This document shows positions 45,487 through 52,168 of a DNA stretch of 64,000 bases, in pieces (the stretch's first letter is position 1; each line of letters opens with the position of its first letter). The notes beneath the pieces are model-generated. The model searched no databases and was not told the DNA's origin. It saw nothing but the letters and a program-made list of their open reading frames with translations. The stretch spans positions 31,641 through 95,640 of the forward strand of contig NZ_BIMD01000016.1 in assembly GCF_004000905.1 (NCBI RefSeq). The letters run 5' to 3'. Source of the DNA: Paenibacillus humicus NBRC 102415 (GTDB lineage: Bacteria; Bacillota; Bacilli; Paenibacillales; Paenibacillaceae). Made by a program: the position numbers and the translations under genes.

Positions 45487-45524
45487 CCCTCCATTTTGGT
45501 TTGTGGGCAAACCAAAATGGAGGG
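45487..45524 (-). promoter_or_regulatory. Perfect inverted repeat sequestering the ribosome site of the sigma-like gene
   Basis: CCCTCCATTTTGGTTT (45487-45502) and AAACCAAAATGGAGGG (45509-45524) are exact reverse complements around a six-base loop. In the minus-strand mRNA the second arm ends in the GGAGGG ribosome site of the gene starting at 45480. Confidence 0.7.
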
Positions 45525-45889
45525 GGAGAGCGACAGCCAACGCTCCCTTTAAAACGATTGTTGATTTTGTTACATAAATAAAAAAGACCTTGCCGCTCAG
45601 CAATCCAATGCTGATTTGCAGCCAAGTCTGATAGTAATATCCATCGTTGAGGCGTTATGAGCCATACGAATAGTAAAAACACATAAAAGGATCGTGGTTT
45701 GACATTGCATGCAACGTGGGGCACATAATATCAATTTCCCTCCTCACATGGCAACACCATTGCGAGAGGAATAGCCAGTCTGTTTTATGATGGTGTTGTC
45801 CTACGTTTTAGTTCAAACGCTCCTTTTTGACTGTCCCGTATCACATGCCTTCAGCACTCGTCACTGTAATAGCTACCTTCTTTTGGGTT

Positions 45890-46024
45890 TCAATCAGAAA
45901 ATAAAAAAGAGCGCTTCGCTTCTTTTTGCTGATCATCACAGCAAAAAATGAAGCGGCGCTCAATGGCTGGAATGCAAAGTAATGCGCATAGCATAAATAC
46001 AGATGTATCCAGTTCAGGATGCAT
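45890..46024 (-). CDS. Small ORF spanning an attenuator hairpin
   Basis: A 44-codon frame (starting MHPELDTSVFMLC, containing FIFCCDDQQKEAKRSF) that begins two bases after the stop of a 13-residue leader peptide. The terminator at 45902-45961 lies inside this frame, so ribosome movement would melt it. It is more likely a regulatory reading frame than a functional protein. Confidence 0.4.
   Translation of the reverse strand: MHPELDTSVFMLCALLCIPAIERRFIFCCDDQQKEAKRSFLFSD
45902..45961 (-). terminator. Attenuator/terminator hairpin in the conjugative-module leader
   Basis: On the minus strand GAGCGCCGCTTC and CAGCAAAAA pair with CAGCAAAAAGAAGCG and AGCGCTC parts (45961-45939 with 45931-45909), followed by TTTTTTA (45908-45902). 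It is the only strong intrinsic terminator between the leader peptide and the sigma-like gene. Confidence 0.65.
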
Positions 46025-46026
46025 TT

Positions 46027-46068
46027 CTACCTATTTCTAAAAAAACAGATTAATAGGAACCGCATCAT
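46027..46068 (-). CDS. 13-residue leader peptide
   Basis: A very strong ribosome site GAAAGGAGGGCG (46080-46069) is followed by a 13-codon frame, MMRFLLICFFRNR, and a TAG. Two bases later the next small ORF starts. A strong site in front of such a short frame, before a terminator, is typical of translation-coupled attenuation. Confidence 0.5.
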   Translation of the reverse strand: MMRFLLICFFRNR

Positions 46069-46236
46069 CGCCCTCCTTTCATCGGTATGATTGTACGACT
46101 TAATGCGGAAACATGACGAAACCATGGAACAAGTTATGCCCGTTTCGTCAATCCTTGCTTCACAAACATAAAGGACAGCCGATGATCTTGTAGGCTGCCC
46201 TTAAGCTTGCTATACTATCATCGTATCAGGAAAATC

Positions 46237-46308
46237 GTGCATATCGGGTGCACAATTCGTGCAAAACAAGAGCAAATCTAGTGCAGCGTTCGGTGCATGT
46301 TCGGTGCA
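46237..46308. repeat. Iteron-like array of seven 11-bp-phased GTGCA repeats
   Basis: GTGCA occurs at 46237, 46248, 46259, 46281, 46293 and 46304, with a one-base variant GAGCA at 46270. Spacings are 11, 11, 11, 11, 12 and 11 bases, that is one helical turn. Flanking bases also recur (TCGGTGCA). Such arrays bind replication, partition or regulatory proteins. No gene other than the small leader frames is seen in 45525-46497. Confidence 0.75.
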
Positions 46309-46458
46309 AGAAAGATTCACGGCATCTCATCTCTTGGTGAGGAGTTAATCGTACTCGGAGAGATTGAACTGACTGCTAAAAATGGGGGTAGACCCTAGAG
46401 CCTGTTTGAAAAGATGGGGGATTGAGGTGATATTCTTCAATTCACGAACCATAAAAAT

Positions 46459-46482
46459 AGAAGATGCGTATGTGCATCTTCT
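46459..46482 (-). terminator. Terminator of the small-gene operon 47220-46498
   Basis: AGAAGATGC (46459-46467) pairs with GCATCTTCT (46474-46482); on the minus strand the stem is followed by ATTTTTAT, 16 bases after the gene stop. Confidence 0.7.
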
Positions 46483-46497
46483 GAAGTAATGATATGA

Positions 46498-46959
46498 TCA
46501 GTCTTCTCCAAAGGAATCCAGTTCCAACAGGACCGCCCGATCTTTGATTTTTCGATATACTTTATGCAGAATTCGCTTCCGATGATAAAAGAACGCGCGG
46601 CGGGAAAGTGCAATGCGATCTATAATGACCGAAAGCGCCAGTTTATCCAAATATCGTAGACGAACGAACAAAATTTCCTCTGTGGTGAGAGCCGAGAAAG
46701 CGTAATCGATCAATCCGATTCTCGATAATAGCAACGGGATTTCATGTTCAGTGATCTCTATCCGATGAATGACCGTACGCAACAATGGTTCTTGTTTTCT
46801 TCCATTGCCATGATTCACCCACTCATGCAAAGCCCTCGTTAATCCCGGAATATGCTTAAGCTCTGCCTGCGCATATTCCAACCTTGCTTTCCAATCACTA
46901 TAGGACATAAGCCATGCTTCAACTTTTTCATAGGGGATGGACTGTTGAGTAAGATTCAT
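46498..46959 (-). CDS. Sigma region 4/ArpU-like regulatory protein
   Basis: A 153-residue protein from ATG 46959 (GGGGAGGG upstream). The C-terminal third, LTTEEILFVRLRYLDKLALSVIIDRIALSRRAFFYHRKRILHKVYRKI, reads as a helix-turn-helix like those of ArpU phage regulators and small sigma factors. The N-terminus has no recognised domain. Its ATG overlaps the stop of a 39-residue upstream ORF, so the two are translationally coupled. Probably controls genes of the element. Confidence 0.6.
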   Translation of the reverse strand: MNLTQQSIPYEKVEAWLMSYSDWKARLEYAQAELKHIPGLTRALHEWVNHGNGRKQEPLLRTVIHRIEITEHEIPLLLSRIGLIDYAFSALTTEEILFVRLRYLDKLALSVIIDRIALSRRAFFYHRKRILHKVYRKIKDRAVLLELDSFGED

Positions 46960-47078
46960 CAAACACCCTCCCCAATTCCAAGAAATACTACAACTCTCCT
47001 TCCGCAAAACTGCTGAATGAAGTGCAAATCAATCCATGTTAATAAACATAATTCACGCTCCGTTTCTAATTGATCCAT
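46959..47078 (-). CDS. Small protein translationally coupled to the ArpU-like gene
   Basis: A 39-codon frame starting MDQLETERELCLLTWIDLH. GAAGGG lies nine bases before its ATG. The TGA overlaps the next start as TGATG. Amphipathic, one cysteine pair; no family recognised. Confidence 0.5.
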   Translation of the reverse strand: MDQLETERELCLLTWIDLHFIQQFCGRRVVVFLGIGEGV

Positions 47079-47097
47079 GACGATCATCCCTTCATTG

Positions 47098-47220
47098 TTA
47101 TATTGGGGACAGCCGCATAATTACGTAAGTTAAAGGCACCATCCTCTTCATTTTACGAGAGCCTGTCCCATTTTGATTTACTTCAGACTCCGATTCACGA
47201 CAACAATCTCCAGCATTCAT
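47098..47220 (-). CDS. Small protein, first gene of the ArpU-like operon
   Basis: A 40-codon frame starting MNAGDCCRESESEVNQNG behind an excellent AAAGGAGGTGGAGAG ribosome site. It ends 19 bases before the next small ORF. No family recognised; the strong site is the main support. Confidence 0.5.
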   Translation of the reverse strand: MNAGDCCRESESEVNQNGTGSRKMKRMVPLTYVIMRLSPI

Positions 47221-47311
47221 CTTTTTTCTCTCCACCTCCTTTGGTACGGGATAATATTCCTATTTTCCCTTAGATTACCCCTTCATTTTACCTATTATTA
47301 GTTCGAATGGG

Positions 47312-47335
47312 GAGGGTGATCTTTTTGTCACCCTC
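47312..47335. terminator. Hairpin after the response regulator gene
   Basis: GAGGGTGA (47312-47319) pairs with TCACCCTC (47328-47335). A U run is missing on the minus strand, so its terminator role is uncertain. Between 47221 and 47403 no gene is seen. Confidence 0.4.
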
Positions 47336-47403
47336 TGTCATGATAATTTTGTCGAAAATCCCCGAATTTTCCCAAAGCTTGTTTCAATTTCAGTCCCATT
47401 AAC

Positions 47404-48108
47404 TCACGTAGCATAGTGCTGATCATACAGACCTCTTCGTTTCGCCTTCTCAGCAGCTTCTCGAATGGATCGGGTGTCGAATTTACGAGTGATATGCCGA
47501 ACGTGCGATTTTAGGGTGTTCGAAGTAATGCCAAGTAATTCTCTGATAATTGTCTGTCGATAGCCCAAGCCTATGAGTTGCAAAATTTCTTTTTCCGTAG
47601 GTGTGAGCATGCAATGCAATTCTTTTCGCTTTATAAGCTCGATCTCACTACGGATTATCGTCGCGACATCCGCATGGAGAGAGGACTGACGTCGGTGAGC
47701 TTCTCTGATCGCAACCGGTATGTCCATATAGTTGGACTTTGTAATATAATTGACCGCTCCGGCAACAACTGCATCGACCATGACTTCCGGATCATGTATC
47801 GAAGAAAGGACAATAATCGGTAACTCTTTATTTCTGAGAATCTCCGCTGCGGCGTCCAGCCCGTCTCGTTTGGGCGAATTCAAAATCATTTCCAGGATCA
47901 TTACGTCTACGTCTAATTGTACACTCGCTCGAATCGCTTCCTCTTTTGTCGAAACGATGTTAGATAAATAAATATCTGGCTCGGATTCAAGCAACATAGC
48001 GAGTCGCTGTTGCCAAGCTAGGTCACCATCCGCCAGTAATACTTTGATACTCCCGTTCCTACGGATCATATCTTTTATCTCTACAGAAAAGCTTGTTTGT
48101 TTGTTCAT
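47404..48108 (-). CDS. NarL/FixJ-type response regulator with Glu at the phosphorylation site
   Basis: A 234-residue regulator: receiver domain (IKVLLADGD near 21-29, LPIIVLSS near 97, NYITKSN with K124) and a LuxR-type helix-turn-helix (LTPTEKEILQLIGLGYRQTIIRELLGITSNTLKSHVRHI). The strand that normally carries the phospho-accepting Asp reads DVMILEM, so Glu73 takes its place. This may mimic the phosphorylated state. No kinase gene is adjacent. AGAGGTGATC precedes the ATG. A c-di-GMP-I riboswitch and a switchable terminator lie in the leader, so expression should depend on c-di-GMP. Confidence 0.85.
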   Translation of the reverse strand: MNKQTSFSVEIKDMIRRNGSIKVLLADGDLAWQQRLAMLLESEPDIYLSNIVSTKEEAIRASVQLDVDVMILEMILNSPKRDGLDAAAEILRNKELPIIVLSSIHDPEVMVDAVVAGAVNYITKSNYMDIPVAIREAHRRQSSLHADVATIIRSEIELIKRKELHCMLTPTEKEILQLIGLGYRQTIIRELLGITSNTLKSHVRHITRKFDTRSIREAAEKAKRRGLYDQHYAT

Positions 48109-48138
48109 AATCGATCACCTCTTTTATTTTCAAATGAC

Positions 48139-48168
48139 AAAAAGACACGCCCTCTCACTGGCGTGCCT
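48139..48168 (-). terminator. Riboswitch-controlled terminator
   Basis: GGCACGCC... pairs with GGCGTGT (48166-48160 with 48151-48145), then UUUUU (48143-48139), 30 bases before the response regulator start. Its 3' side includes TGAGAGGG (48157-48150), which is complementary to CCCTCTCA (48197-48190) at the riboswitch end. Confidence 0.75.
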
Positions 48169-48189
48169 GCTTGTCATCTTGGTGTGGTT

Positions 48190-48276
48190 TGAGAGGGTAA
48201 CCCGGCGATCATTGCACTAGTGCAGAAGACCCGTGGCTTTGCGTCCCTGTCTTTCGATCAGGTTTGCCTTTTTTCC
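48190..48276 (-). ncRNA. Cyclic di-GMP-I (GEMM-I) riboswitch
   Basis: The minus strand reads GGCAAACC, a GAAA tetraloop, GGGACGCAAAGCCACGGGUC (48256-48235 region), then GAUCGCCGGGUUACC (48212-48198 region). These are the conserved blocks of the c-di-GMP-I aptamer in the right order and spacing. It lies directly upstream of the response regulator gene on the same strand. Confidence 0.92.
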
Positions 48277-48443
48277 TAGTCTATTCGACATATTGAATTA
48301 ATTTATTTTACCATATTTCAATAGATGCCAAAAAGTTTGCTTGGTGTCAACCTTAGTAACGTATGTTCGAACATAGCGCAACCCACTTCTTCTTTCGGGG
48401 GTCTCGCCAACATTTTAACGAAAATATACGCTAAGCAAAGGCG

Positions 48444-48472
48444 AAGGCGCTGCCAACTTACCGGCAGCGCCT
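48444..48472. terminator. Hairpin downstream of arsM
   Basis: AAGGCGCTGCC (48444-48454) pairs perfectly with GGCAGCGCCTT (48462-48472), loop of seven bases. It probably ends the leftward arsenic transcript. No gene is seen in 48277-48533. Confidence 0.65.
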
Positions 48473-48533
48473 TATTGTTTATGCCGAACATGTTCAACTC
48501 AACTCGAGCTGCAACAGTTCGGCCCTTCACGGC

Positions 48534-49334
48534 TCAAGCCTTGATGGCACGTATCGCGGCAGACACCAGGTATTGTTCGACATTTGCGCCGGGAATCCAA
48601 TCCTTGATGAACGTCTGGGATTCGTCTTTAGGTTCGATCTCAATTTGGGTAAACCCGCTTTGCGCAAGCATGGCTTCCAACTCCCCGATAGAGGAAGCTC
48701 CTGAAATACACCCTGAATAGATACGGTCGATATCCTGCTTGATTTCTTCCGGAAAATCGGCTGTTGCCACGACATCCGATATGGCCAGTCTGCCGCCGTC
48801 ACGCAGCACACGGAACGCCTCGTCAAACACCTGCTGCTTCGATGGGGACAGATTAATGACACAGTTTGAAATAATCACGTCAACCGAGTGGTCCTGAACC
48901 GGCAGATGCTCTATCTCGCCCAACCGAAATTCCGTATTGGTAAATCCGCTTTTACTGGAATTTTCGCGGGCGCGGCTGACCATTTCCGGTGTCATATCTA
49001 CACCAATGACGCGGCCGGAAGCGCCCACCTGACGGGAGGCAAGAAAGCAATCAAACCCGCCGCCGCTGCCCAGGTCCAGCACGACTTCTCCCGGTTGCAA
49101 AGCAGCAATGGCTTGCGGATTGCCACAGCCGAGGCCCAGATTCGCCCCATCTGGAACGGCTGTTAATTCTTCTGACGAGTAGCCCATTTTAGCGGAAACA
49201 TCCGCGGCCGAACCACAGCAATCATTGGCTGGCGCTGGCTTACAACAGGACCCCGCCCCTACGTCCTGTAAGGCGATTTCTTTATACCGATTCCGAACGT
49301 TTTGACGAATTTGATCATTACTTACTTGATTCAT
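48534..49334 (-). CDS. arsM: Arsenite S-adenosylmethionine methyltransferase
   Basis: A 266-residue methyltransferase that converts As(III) to methylated, partly volatile species. SAM-binding motif VLDLGSGGGFDCFLA near residue 85. Conserved arsenic-binding cysteines appear in the CC pair near 30, in ISNCVINLSP near 158 and in YSGCISGA near 208, as in ArsM. It lacks the C-terminal extension of some ArsM. AAGGAG precedes the ATG. It is the last gene of the leftward arsenic cluster. Confidence 0.93.
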   Translation of the reverse strand: MNQVSNDQIRQNVRNRYKEIALQDVGAGSCCKPAPANDCCGSAADVSAKMGYSSEELTAVPDGANLGLGCGNPQAIAALQPGEVVLDLGSGGGFDCFLASRQVGASGRVIGVDMTPEMVSRARENSSKSGFTNTEFRLGEIEHLPVQDHSVDVIISNCVINLSPSKQQVFDEAFRVLRDGGRLAISDVVATADFPEEIKQDIDRIYSGCISGASSIGELEAMLAQSGFTQIEIEPKDESQTFIKDWIPGANVEQYLVSAAIRAIKA

Positions 49335-49362
49335 GAAAGTTCACTCCTTAGTTTTTTATACA

Positions 49363-49545
49363 TCAACAGCAGCTCGTAACGCAGCAAGCCGTTGGTGTTG
49401 CACGAATGATTGGCCGTCGGTTAAAGAATCGGACCGATTGCTTTTGCATAGCGTCTGACCATTTCCACGCTTCTCTAGCAGATCGTTCGATTTCCCTTTG
49501 GCGTTGTTTCATAAGCATTTCCGCAGCAAACCAATTGAGGTTCAA
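49363..49545 (-). CDS. Small protein with cysteine-rich tail next to arsM
   Basis: A 60-residue frame from TTG 49545 with GGATGGGA upstream, ending 28 bases before arsM. It is basic and helical and ends in TACCVTSCC, four cysteines in the last seven residues. Vicinal cysteine pairs bind As(III), so an arsenic-related role is plausible. No family is recognised. Confidence 0.5.
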   Translation of the reverse strand: MNLNWFAAEMLMKQRQREIERSAREAWKWSDAMQKQSVRFFNRRPIIRATPTACCVTSCC

Positions 49546-49580
49546 GTCGGTCCCATCCTTTTATCAAAAAATGTAAGCAT

Positions 49581-50636
49581 TCAGTGTTTAAGGTGATGCA
49601 AAAGCTTTTTAACAACAAACTGCGCGTCCGGCCCCCCCCCCCTTATGGTAGCAGAAGCAAAGGAACGCTGCCCTTCCAGCCCCACATAATAAAGTCCCGG
49701 AACGTCGCTTATGCCTGCTTGATGTAACGGCCTTCCTTCCGAATCCAGCGCGCCAATCGCTTGAAGGTAGGGAAGATACGGCCGGTAGCCTGTCGCAAAG
49801 ATCACCGTATCTACCGGCTCTTTTGTCCCGTTCGGCCAAATCACGCCATCCTCATAAAAGGATGTGAACATCGGTTGTTGATCTGGTTTTCCTGCCGCTA
49901 CTTTTTCTTTGTACCCGCCCGAATCGTTCACCGCACTTGAACTCGGCGCGGTTTTCCCGAACCGCCAAAAAGGAAAGGTGTCAAACCCAATCAGTTTGAT
50001 CCAAAAATGCACATCCTGATCCAACAGCCTCGATTTCATGAATTGGATCGGCCGGAGTACCGCTAAAGACGTCTTGCTCACCTCGGCCAGCTCAACTCCG
50101 ATCTGTACGGCAGAATTGCCACGCCCGACCACCACTACGCGTTGATTGCGAAATGGCTCCGGATTCCGGTATTCGGAGGAATGAAGTGTGCGGCCTTGAA
50201 ACGCCTCCTGCCCCGGTAAAACTGGCGTATAGGGATTGTGAAATGAGCCGGCCGCATTAATGATGGTGCGTGCCCGAAACGTATCCCCTACCATCGTACG
50301 GACCGTAAACCCTTCTCCATCCCTTTCGACCGATGCTACGCGTTGATTGGTTCGGACCGGCAATTGAAATTTTGCCCGGTAATCCTGTAAATAACGAATG
50401 ACTTCATCACGCTTGGGATAGCCATTCGGATCGCCGGGGAATGTCATGCCTGGCATCGACGAGAAACGTGCCGGAGAGAACAGTTTGAGACTATCGTAAT
50501 AACGCGGCCACGAGCCCCCCGCCTCGTCGCCCGCGTCCAAAATCAGATATCGAAGTCCTTTCTTCTGTAGATGATAGCCGGAAGCCAGACCCGCCTGCCC
50601 CCCTCCAATGACAATCGTATCCAATACCTCATTCAT
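49581..50636 (-). CDS. Flavin-dependent monooxygenase of the arsenic cluster (ArsO-like)
   Basis: A 351-residue FAD/NADPH oxidoreductase. FAD motif VIGGGQAGLASGYHL near residue 9, NADPH motif VVVGRGNSAVQIGVEL near 165, and the late ATGYRPY segment near 284. Such enzymes (often called ArsO or ArsH-associated monooxygenases) occur in ars operons. ATG 50636 follows GGAGGG. A run of 11 G in the coding strand at 49642-49632 lies near the 3' end and could slip. A palindrome like that upstream of the MarR gene lies just before the start. Confidence 0.82.
   Translation of the reverse strand: MNEVLDTIVIGGGQAGLASGYHLQKKGLRYLILDAGDEAGGSWPRYYDSLKLFSPARFSSMPGMTFPGDPNGYPKRDEVIRYLQDYRAKFQLPVRTNQRVASVERDGEGFTVRTMVGDTFRARTIINAAGSFHNPYTPVLPGQEAFQGRTLHSSEYRNPEPFRNQRVVVVGRGNSAVQIGVELAEVSKTSLAVLRPIQFMKSRLLDQDVHFWIKLIGFDTFPFWRFGKTAPSSSAVNDSGGYKEKVAAGKPDQQPMFTSFYEDGVIWPNGTKEPVDTVIFATGYRPYLPYLQAIGALDSEGRPLHQAGISDVPGLYYVGLEGQRSFASATIRGGGPDAQFVVKKLLHHLKH
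49632..49642 (-). repeat. Poly-G tract of 11 in the monooxygenase coding strand
   Basis: Eleven C on the plus strand (49632-49642), coding for three glycines in IRGGGPD about 17 residues from the end. Tracts of this length often change length by slippage. Confidence 0.9.
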
Positions 50637-50655
50637 ACCCAACACCCTCCGATTT

Positions 50656-50672
50656 ATTTGCAAAATGCAAGT
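50656..50672 (-). promoter_or_regulatory. Second palindrome, before the monooxygenase gene
   Basis: ATTTGCAA-A-ATGCAAGT matches the perfect palindrome at 51173-51189 in 15 of 17 positions, 20 bases before the monooxygenase start. Confidence 0.55.
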
Positions 50673-50687
50673 ATTAGAGAAAAGAAA

Positions 50688-51137
50688 TCACCCGATGGGG
50701 GTGGAACAGCAAAGGCTGGATTTTGACATAGCTTCATTCAAAAGCTTAATGGAGCGAATGACCGTTTCTTTTTCAAAATCGTTCATGTGAGAGAAAATCT
50801 CTGCTAAATAAGCGTTACATTGCTGGTCAATCGTTGTGGCTACATATTTGCCTTCTGTCGTGAGAGAAAGCACAAATACCCTTCGGTCGTTGGGATCGGG
50901 CGATTTTTTCACTAAGTTCATTTTGATTAACGATTGGATTTGTCGGCTAAAGGTCGTTATATCGGTTCCTAACGCCTCGGCTACCTGCTGAATGGACGGT
51001 TGATGCTGACGATCGATCTCGTAAAGAATATGGCTTTGCACTAAGGAAATATCGCAGCCACCGGCGGAGCAGCAATTTTTATTGAGAAACCCAAAACGGC
51101 GTGTCATGATCTGAAATAGTTCGCGAACATTTTCCAC
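50688..51137 (-). CDS. MarR-family regulator with vicinal cysteines
   Basis: A 149-residue MarR-type winged-helix repressor: DISLVQSHILYEI, SIQQVAEALGTDITTFSRQIQSL as recognition region, and the wing VKKSPDPNDRRVFVLSLT. Unlike ordinary MarR it has a CCSAGGC motif at residues 22-28 and CC at 143-144. Such pairs could bind As(III) or another thiophilic ion. It is upstream of and cotranscribed with the monooxygenase. Perfect and near-perfect copies of an ATTTGCAA palindrome lie before both genes, indicating autoregulation. Confidence 0.82.
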   Translation of the reverse strand: MENVRELFQIMTRRFGFLNKNCCSAGGCDISLVQSHILYEIDRQHQPSIQQVAEALGTDITTFSRQIQSLIKMNLVKKSPDPNDRRVFVLSLTTEGKYVATTIDQQCNAYLAEIFSHMNDFEKETVIRSIKLLNEAMSKSSLCCSTPIG

Positions 51138-51172
51138 TGTGATTCACCTCATGTTTTAGTTATACAATATTT

Positions 51173-51189
51173 ATTTGCAAATTGCAAAT
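51173..51189 (-). promoter_or_regulatory. MarR-type operator upstream of its own gene
   Basis: ATTTGCAA-A-TTGCAAAT is a perfect 17-base palindrome, 36 bases before the MarR start. Confidence 0.65.
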
Positions 51190-51208
51190 GTTTTAATCGC
51201 AAAAAGAA

Positions 51209-51231
51209 AAACCACTCGGTTGGAGTGGTTT
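51209..51231 (-). terminator. Terminator of the arsR-driven operon
   Basis: AAACCACTC (51209-51217) with GAGTGGTTT (51223-51231); on the minus strand followed by TTCTTTTT. It lies 10 bases after the phosphatase stop and separates the two arsenic transcripts. Confidence 0.75.
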
Positions 51232-51240
51232 CTAGCGTGC

Positions 51241-51684
51241 TTATTTACCGGGATATATCTTGTTAAGGGATTCTCTCTGTGATGGTTTAATATCAATGAT
51301 GTTGCGAATGCTCTTCGCCTTGGCCTCGGCTTCGTCAAGCGTATCGCTTAATCCCAAAGCAAGTAAGGTACCAGCGGCTACCGTACCGGTCCGCCCTTTT
51401 CCTCCGCCACAATGGAAAGCCACTTTCTTGTTTTGGTGGTAAGCTTCGGTGACGGCCTGGATTGCTTGCTCAAAGGCTTTTTCTTGCGGTCCGCCTGAGT
51501 TATCCGCTAACGGAATTTGAATCCATTTCGCATTGGCCGCTGGATAGGCGCATTCCGTTGCTTCGCCGCGCAGATCCACGATCACGTCGATACCTTCATT
51601 TTTCACCGTCGATTCCACATCAGTTGCCGCGCCCATGAAAATTTTATCCGGAATCAAAGCATGGTAGGTTTTTTCAGACGACAT
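51241..51684 (-). CDS. Dual-specificity/tyrosine phosphatase-like protein of the ars operon
   Basis: A 147-residue phosphatase of the cysteine-based fold. The active-site loop is HCGGGKGRTG (about residues 91-100) with Cys and Arg in place; the general-acid loop is DLRGE..PLADN. Such proteins are common in arsenic operons of Bacillota; their role there is not established. Four bases separate it from the ArsI-like gene. Confidence 0.82.
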   Translation of the reverse strand: MSSEKTYHALIPDKIFMGAATDVESTVKNEGIDVIVDLRGEATECAYPAANAKWIQIPLADNSGGPQEKAFEQAIQAVTEAYHQNKKVAFHCGGGKGRTGTVAAGTLLALGLSDTLDEAEAKAKSIRNIIDIKPSQRESLNKIYPGK

Positions 51685-51687
51685 GGA

Positions 51688-52158
51688 CTATACTCCTTTT
51701 TTAAACGATCCAAACTCAATCGGAACCGGGGCCGCTGGCGGTGCGCAGCACAGGGACAAATCCCTGGCTTCTCCAGCGGATTCGAATTCGGAATCTTCTT
51801 TTGTGTAGAAAATCTCCCAAGCGTTGCCGTCCGGATCATATACCCAAACTTTATCCTGTACCGCATAGCAGCATGTGGTATTCATCTCGTCTATCAGCAG
51901 CAGTCCGCTTTGACGGAGCCTCTCCCCCATGGCCAGCACTTCTTCCGTATTATTCACTTGGAATCCCAAGTGGTTCAGAACACCCTTTTGTTCGAAGGGA
52001 CGTACATTGAGCGAAAAATGAAGCGCCGGTTCTTCTAACTCAAATTTGGCGTAGTTATCTTTAACCTTACTCGGTTCTGCCCCAAAAAAAGCGCGATAAA
52101 ACTCCAAAGACTTGTTCAGCTCCGTACAGTTTAAAGCAACATGCATTCGTTTGATCAT
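51688..52158 (-). CDS. ArsI/CadI-family VOC dioxygenase
   Basis: A 156-residue vicinal-oxygen-chelate protein. Metal ligands and family motifs: MHVALNC near the start, LNHLGFQV near 66, NTTCCYAVQDKVWVYDPDGNAWE near 95-117 including the vicinal CC that binds organoarsenic in ArsI. ArsI cleaves the carbon-arsenic bond of methylarsenite; CadI-type relatives have unclear roles. ATG 52158 follows GAGGTGG; codons upstream in the frame lie in arsC. A second CC (LSLCCAPP) is near the C-terminus. Confidence 0.83.
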   Translation of the reverse strand: MIKRMHVALNCTELNKSLEFYRAFFGAEPSKVKDNYAKFELEEPALHFSLNVRPFEQKGVLNHLGFQVNNTEEVLAMGERLRQSGLLLIDEMNTTCCYAVQDKVWVYDPDGNAWEIFYTKEDSEFESAGEARDLSLCCAPPAAPVPIEFGSFKKGV

Positions 52159-52168
52159 CGTCGCCACC

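Noticed and set aside
45467..45724. 85-codon leftward frame upstream of the sigma-like gene
   Set aside because: It crosses the inverted repeat and the sigma-like start in another frame, with no ribosome site.
45525..46497. CRISPR array suggested by repeated short motifs
   Set aside because: The repeats are 5-base cores at 11-bp phase, far too short and close for CRISPR; no cas genes are present.
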